The notes under the pieces are model-generated. The model saw only the letters and a program-made list of their open reading frames with translations, did not search any database and was not told the DNA's origin. From Histomonas meleagridis (taxonomy: Eukaryota; Parabasalia; Tritrichomonadida; Dientamoebidae): a DNA stretch of 64,000 nt. Where the stretch lies: assembly GCA_020186115.1 (NCBI GenBank), contig WSYJ01000052.1, positions 496,001-560,000 on the forward strand, given 5' to 3'. Position 1 is the first letter of the stretch. Each line of letters starts with the position of its first letter. The translations under genes and the position numbers were made by a program. Of this stretch, positions 61,299-64,000 are shown in pieces.

Positions 61299-62912
61299 AT
61301 GTTTGCACCACAAAATCAACAGCCAAATGTTATTGATGCAATGACTGGAAACCTTCAAGATTGGTATAATGAAGTTGATGAAGCAGTTAAAGCTTCTGAA
61401 ATCATTCCGGGAAATTATGAATACACGACAGCTACTTCTTACGGCAATGTTGGAGACATAAACGAGGGAGACACAACATACGTTGACATTTTCACGGATA
61501 GATTTAAGATTATTGGTTTAGATAATTCATATATTACTTTAGAACAAGAAGTACCAATTACCGTTCCGTCACAATCAAATCTTTTGTTTAAAGAATATTA
61601 TGTCGGTTATAAATGTTCATGCGATGCTATAGACCAATACAGAATTTATTCAAACACAGATAAAATTCAAGACGTTCATAACGCAAGGTATGAATGGTTC
61701 ATGCTTTCTAATTCATTATCTGATGAAGCTAAAGCCGGTAATGATTGTTTCGCAACTATTGATAAAATCAGAGCTCATGATTCAATGGTTCCTGGCGTTT
61801 ACTGTGACTTTAGCGCTATTACCTCAGCAAAAGAAGTTATAGTTAAGATTCCATTAAGAATTCCAATAAGTTATTTCTTAATGTTGTTTAATATGCGATA
61901 TTATCCAAACTGGAGCGGCAAGCTTTCAATCGAACTGATGCCTTCATATCAAAATATTGTTATTGCTCCTGTATGCGATCATGAATCATTAGTTGCTGCA
62001 AAAGCTGTAGTTGAAGGAGATTATTTATGCGACCTTGGATTTAGAAATGTTAATGAATCAGTAAAGAGCAACATTAAAGCAACAGCAGGAAGCGGTTCAA
62101 CAACTTACGCAACGATGGATGCACCTCAAAAATTCATTTGCAACAGTCAAGTTACAAAAGATGTTAAAATTAAGCTTGCAACATATCTTTTGAAAATGGA
62201 TGTGTTTAATGCTCTTGCTGCAAAATATATTCAAGTTCCGATGCTATTTCCAATTCACGTTTGTCAAGTAAGAGATTTCACACAACCACACGGAAGTAAT
62301 TCAACAAGTGCTCCAACATCATTTAACACAGCAGCAACAATAGGACTTAAACATTGTGATACTATGTTTACTGTATTCAGACAAAGTCAATATTCACGTA
62401 CATGCTTCTTGAATCCACAAATAAGATATAGTTTTAATATTGACGGTAAAATTTATCCGAGAGAAGCATATGAAACCGTTGATGACCCAAGAAATCTTAA
62501 TATGTTACTTTGATGCTGTAAATCTTAATGGAAGTCTTTTGAGTTCATTAGCAAAAGATATTAAAACGTCAGTTCAACCGTATTATTACAAGAACACATA
62601 TAATGCTTCAGGCGTTAATACTCAAACAAGAGCTTGGCATGGTAAAGATAATTCTAATTTCTTCATAGGGTTACCGTTCGCTGAAGGTGAGGACTTCATG
62701 GTGGAATATCAACCACTGGAACAGTTCAGATTGAATTATTCGGAGATAGATTAGCTAATACCGCAATGAAAAATGTAACGTATATCGCACCAACAGGAAT
62801 ATACTTTGAAGACGCATTATTGAAAGTTAGAGCAATGAAACCTGACGGTAGAAGTCAAATTGAAATTACCAACGCAAGCATCGAGCAGATAATTGCAGGA
62901 GGAGCAAGATAA
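61299..62912 (+). pseudogene. candidate double-jelly-roll major capsid protein, two frameshifts
   Basis: First frame: 404 residues from MFAPQNQQPNVIDAMTGNLQ to 62513. Then the frame changes near 62505 (FDAVNLNGSLLSSLAKDIKT...) and back near 62695 (GGISTTGTVQIELFGDRLAN ... IIAGGAR, TAA 62910-62912). Rejoined length is about 537 residues, the size of Polinton and virophage major capsid proteins. Features in favour: strand-rich sequence, an early YVDIFTDRFKIIGLDNSYIT, ITVPSQSN, then LRIPISYFLMLFNMRYYPNW, and late beta-rich C-terminal part. Leader with initiator is described above. Stop overlaps TAAA. No single motif proves a capsid fold; a structure prediction would decide. It could be another virion protein. 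Confidence 0.5.
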
Positions 62913-63115
62913 AAATAATGTTTGAATTGTTTAATGTATCATTTATTTTTGAAGGTTAAAAAATCACAAAAAAGTTAACCTTTCAGTAACTCGAGCAAAC
63001 ATGCAATATTCATGTCAAATCATCCGAAAAATGCTCATTTTATCCGTTTCGTTGAGGGTTAGAAAAAGGGTTCATTTTTTTATTTTTTTAACCCTCAAAA
63101 TTTAAATGGTACTTT

Positions 63116-63469
63116 TTAACATTTAACGCCAAAATTATTTGGTAATTCGTCTTCACCATCAGCAACTGTAATTTCACAATTGCCTGGATTCCACATCAAA
63201 ATAAATCTTCCTTTTGCAGTATTTGGTATTGGTTCGTAAATCTTAACATTTATTCCACAATAGACATTATATAATGATTCCAAACCGAAGCGTTTCGCTC
63301 TTTTAAACATTTCAGGACGTACAGCAATGACATATTTATATATTACGCAATCATTAATGTAGAAATAAATATTTTCTATAAACGGTAATTGTTTTGTTGT
63401 TATCTTTTTATTTAATTTTAGATGTTTGATGTAATCGAAAATATTTAATGGAATCAGAGATTCTTCCAT
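63116..63469 (-). CDS. virus-like element protein 5, small protein on the opposite strand
   Basis: A 117-residue protein (MEESLIPLNIFDYIKHLKLN ...) with mixed strands and helices, VIAVRPEMFKRAKRFGLESL in the middle and an acidic end (TVADGEDELPNNFGVKC). No signal peptide, no membrane helix, no motif that I recognise. Open without damage, unlike the four genes to its left. Its ATG is 37 bp from the ATG of the divergent gene at 63507, so they share a promoter region. Function unknown. Confidence 0.6.
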   Translation of the reverse strand: MEESLIPLNIFDYIKHLKLNKKITTKQLPFIENIYFYINDCVIYKYVIAVRPEMFKRAKRFGLESLYNVYCGINVKIYEPIPNTAKGRFILMWNPGNCEITVADGEDELPNNFGVKC

Positions 63470-63506
63470 TTAATAACAGTAAAAATAATTTTTTATCACT
63501 TAAAAA
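63470..63506. promoter_or_regulatory. 37-bp bidirectional promoter of the element
   Basis: ATTTTTTATCACTTAAAAA lies before the plus-strand ATG, with the initiator TCACTTA (A at 63498, 9 nt from the ATG). On the other strand a run AAAATTATTTTTACTGTT precedes the minus-strand gene. Confidence 0.45.
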
Positions 63507-64000
63507 ATGTCAGTTCCTAAAAGTAGTGTTTTATCTTGCAATCGAGGATTTCTTGCAAGAGTCGGAACAAATTTAAATTCTCCGAAACAAAGTCAAAGTC
63601 AAAACGTTAATGTTGTAGTTAAAGGAGTGCCAATGCAATATCAAGAAACGTCTGAAGAACCGGAAATTAAAGAACGTTCGATTGAAACAGCTAATGAAAC
63701 TTTAACTAATCTTGAAAAAGTAATTCACGACAAAGATATGTTGATTCAGGCATTAGTATTATGTTTGGATATTGTAGAAAATAATCCTCTGATTGTTAAT
63801 AAATATGTCATCGCGGAAGAAAGAGAGTTAGTAAAATTAATTCAATTATTATGTGATACAGAAGAAGTTGAATTACTTAAAGCTGATCAAGAAGCCGGTT
63901 GTTGTAAAAGCTCAACGCTAGATTACGTTTCAAAAATATATGTGAAGAAAGACGGTAATACTTATAATTTGAAATATAATTACTCTGATGTATGCCAATT
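63507..64000 (+). CDS. virus-like element protein 6, partial at right edge
   Basis: Open from ATG 63507 to the end of the window (164 residues so far): MSVPKSSVLSCNRGFLARVG, a Gln/Ser/Asn-rich segment with VNVVVKGVPMQYQE, then a helical acidic stretch (ANETLTNLEKVIHDKDMLIQ, LVKLIQLLCDTEEVELLKAD) and a strand-rich end (YVSKIYVKKDGNTYNLKYNY). No family recognised. The reading frame is undamaged as far as it can be seen. Confidence 0.6.
   Translation, partial: MSVPKSSVLSCNRGFLARVGTNLNSPKQSQSQNVNVVVKGVPMQYQETSEEPEIKERSIETANETLTNLEKVIHDKDMLIQALVLCLDIVENNPLIVNKYVIAEERELVKLIQLLCDTEEVELLKADQEAGCCKSSTLDYVSKIYVKKDGNTYNLKYNYSDVCQ

Larger units (their letters stand above)
57569..64000 (+). mobile_element. 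left part of an integrated virus-like element (Polinton/Maverick-like or related), continuing past the window
   Basis: A block distinct from its surroundings. Compact genes, mostly on one strand, are separated by 25-40 bp gaps, most preceded by TGATTTTTT or T-rich leaders. The order is: small charged protein (58133), acidic coiled-coil protein (58898), long coiled-coil protein (59551), likely major capsid protein (61299), then a divergent pair (63116 minus, 63507 plus). At its left end are hairpins and two ~50-bp leader-like direct repeats (57818 and 58078). The four leftmost genes are frameshifted. None of the hallmark enzymes (polymerase, integrase, ATPase, protease) is inside the window; they would be expected to the right. 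Virus-like nature is inferred from gene style and the capsid candidate; a different mobile element is possible. Confidence 0.55.

Overview
This is nuclear DNA of an AT-rich, gene-dense protist, most probably a parabasalid (trichomonad such as Tritrichomonas or Trichomonas). The grounds are: ankyrin proteins with a DUF3447-type N-terminal region; very short leaders in which an initiator of the type TCAYTT lies about 10 nt before the ATG; a TAAA signal on or just after most stop codons; a 40-kDa bacterial-type malic enzyme; large uninterrupted genes (up to 7.2 kb); and the debris of many virus-like and DNA transposons. The species cannot be fixed from the sequence alone.

Layout. 1-5.7 kb: a partial S28-family peptidase homologue that seems to have lost its catalytic serine, decayed ankyrin cassettes, and a Mot1/BTAF1 Swi2/Snf2 ATPase. 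6.4-14.9 kb: an ankyrin district. Two DUF3447/ankyrin genes are each followed by single ankyrin repeats separated by untranslatable AT-rich spacers, spaced exactly 170 bp or 170 + 20n bp apart. One ends in an intact C-terminal block. 15.3-22.6 kb: a 1.76-kb inverted duplication (pseudokinase plus a FOP/FOR20-like gene) flanking a large type I membrane protein. The two arms carry reciprocal frameshifts. 23.4-27.1 kb: two secreted LysM-LysM-GH19 lysozyme/chitinase-like proteins in tandem, then malic enzyme. 27.3-42.4 kb: cellular genes: tail-anchored coiled coil, an unknown 672-aa protein, an RMI1-like OB-fold protein, LRR protein, kinase-ARM protein, double-RING protein, NTF2-like protein, lysyl-tRNA synthetase, a disordered protein, and a transposase-like HTH protein. 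43.6-50.8 kb: a 2402-aa DEAH helicase fused to an RBR ubiquitin-ligase module.

50.8-57.5 kb is a graveyard of mobile DNA: a primase-helicase relic, an rve-type integrase relic, two FLYWCH-like zinc-finger fragments, a dispersed direct repeat, and 1.4 kb of strand-asymmetric A-rich satellite. From about 57.57 kb to the right edge lies the left part of a virus-like element with a different look: hairpins at its apparent end, compact genes preceded by a TGATTTTTT motif, small and coiled-coil proteins, a likely major capsid protein, and a divergent gene pair. Its four leftmost genes each carry one or more single-base frameshifts, mostly near A-runs, while long cellular genes nearby are intact. 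It looks like a recently dead Polinton/Maverick-like or related integrated viral element.

The most noteworthy signals are the split ankyrin-cassette architecture, the virus-like element, and the inverted duplication with reciprocal damage. Functional names rest on motif recognition only; no database search was possible.
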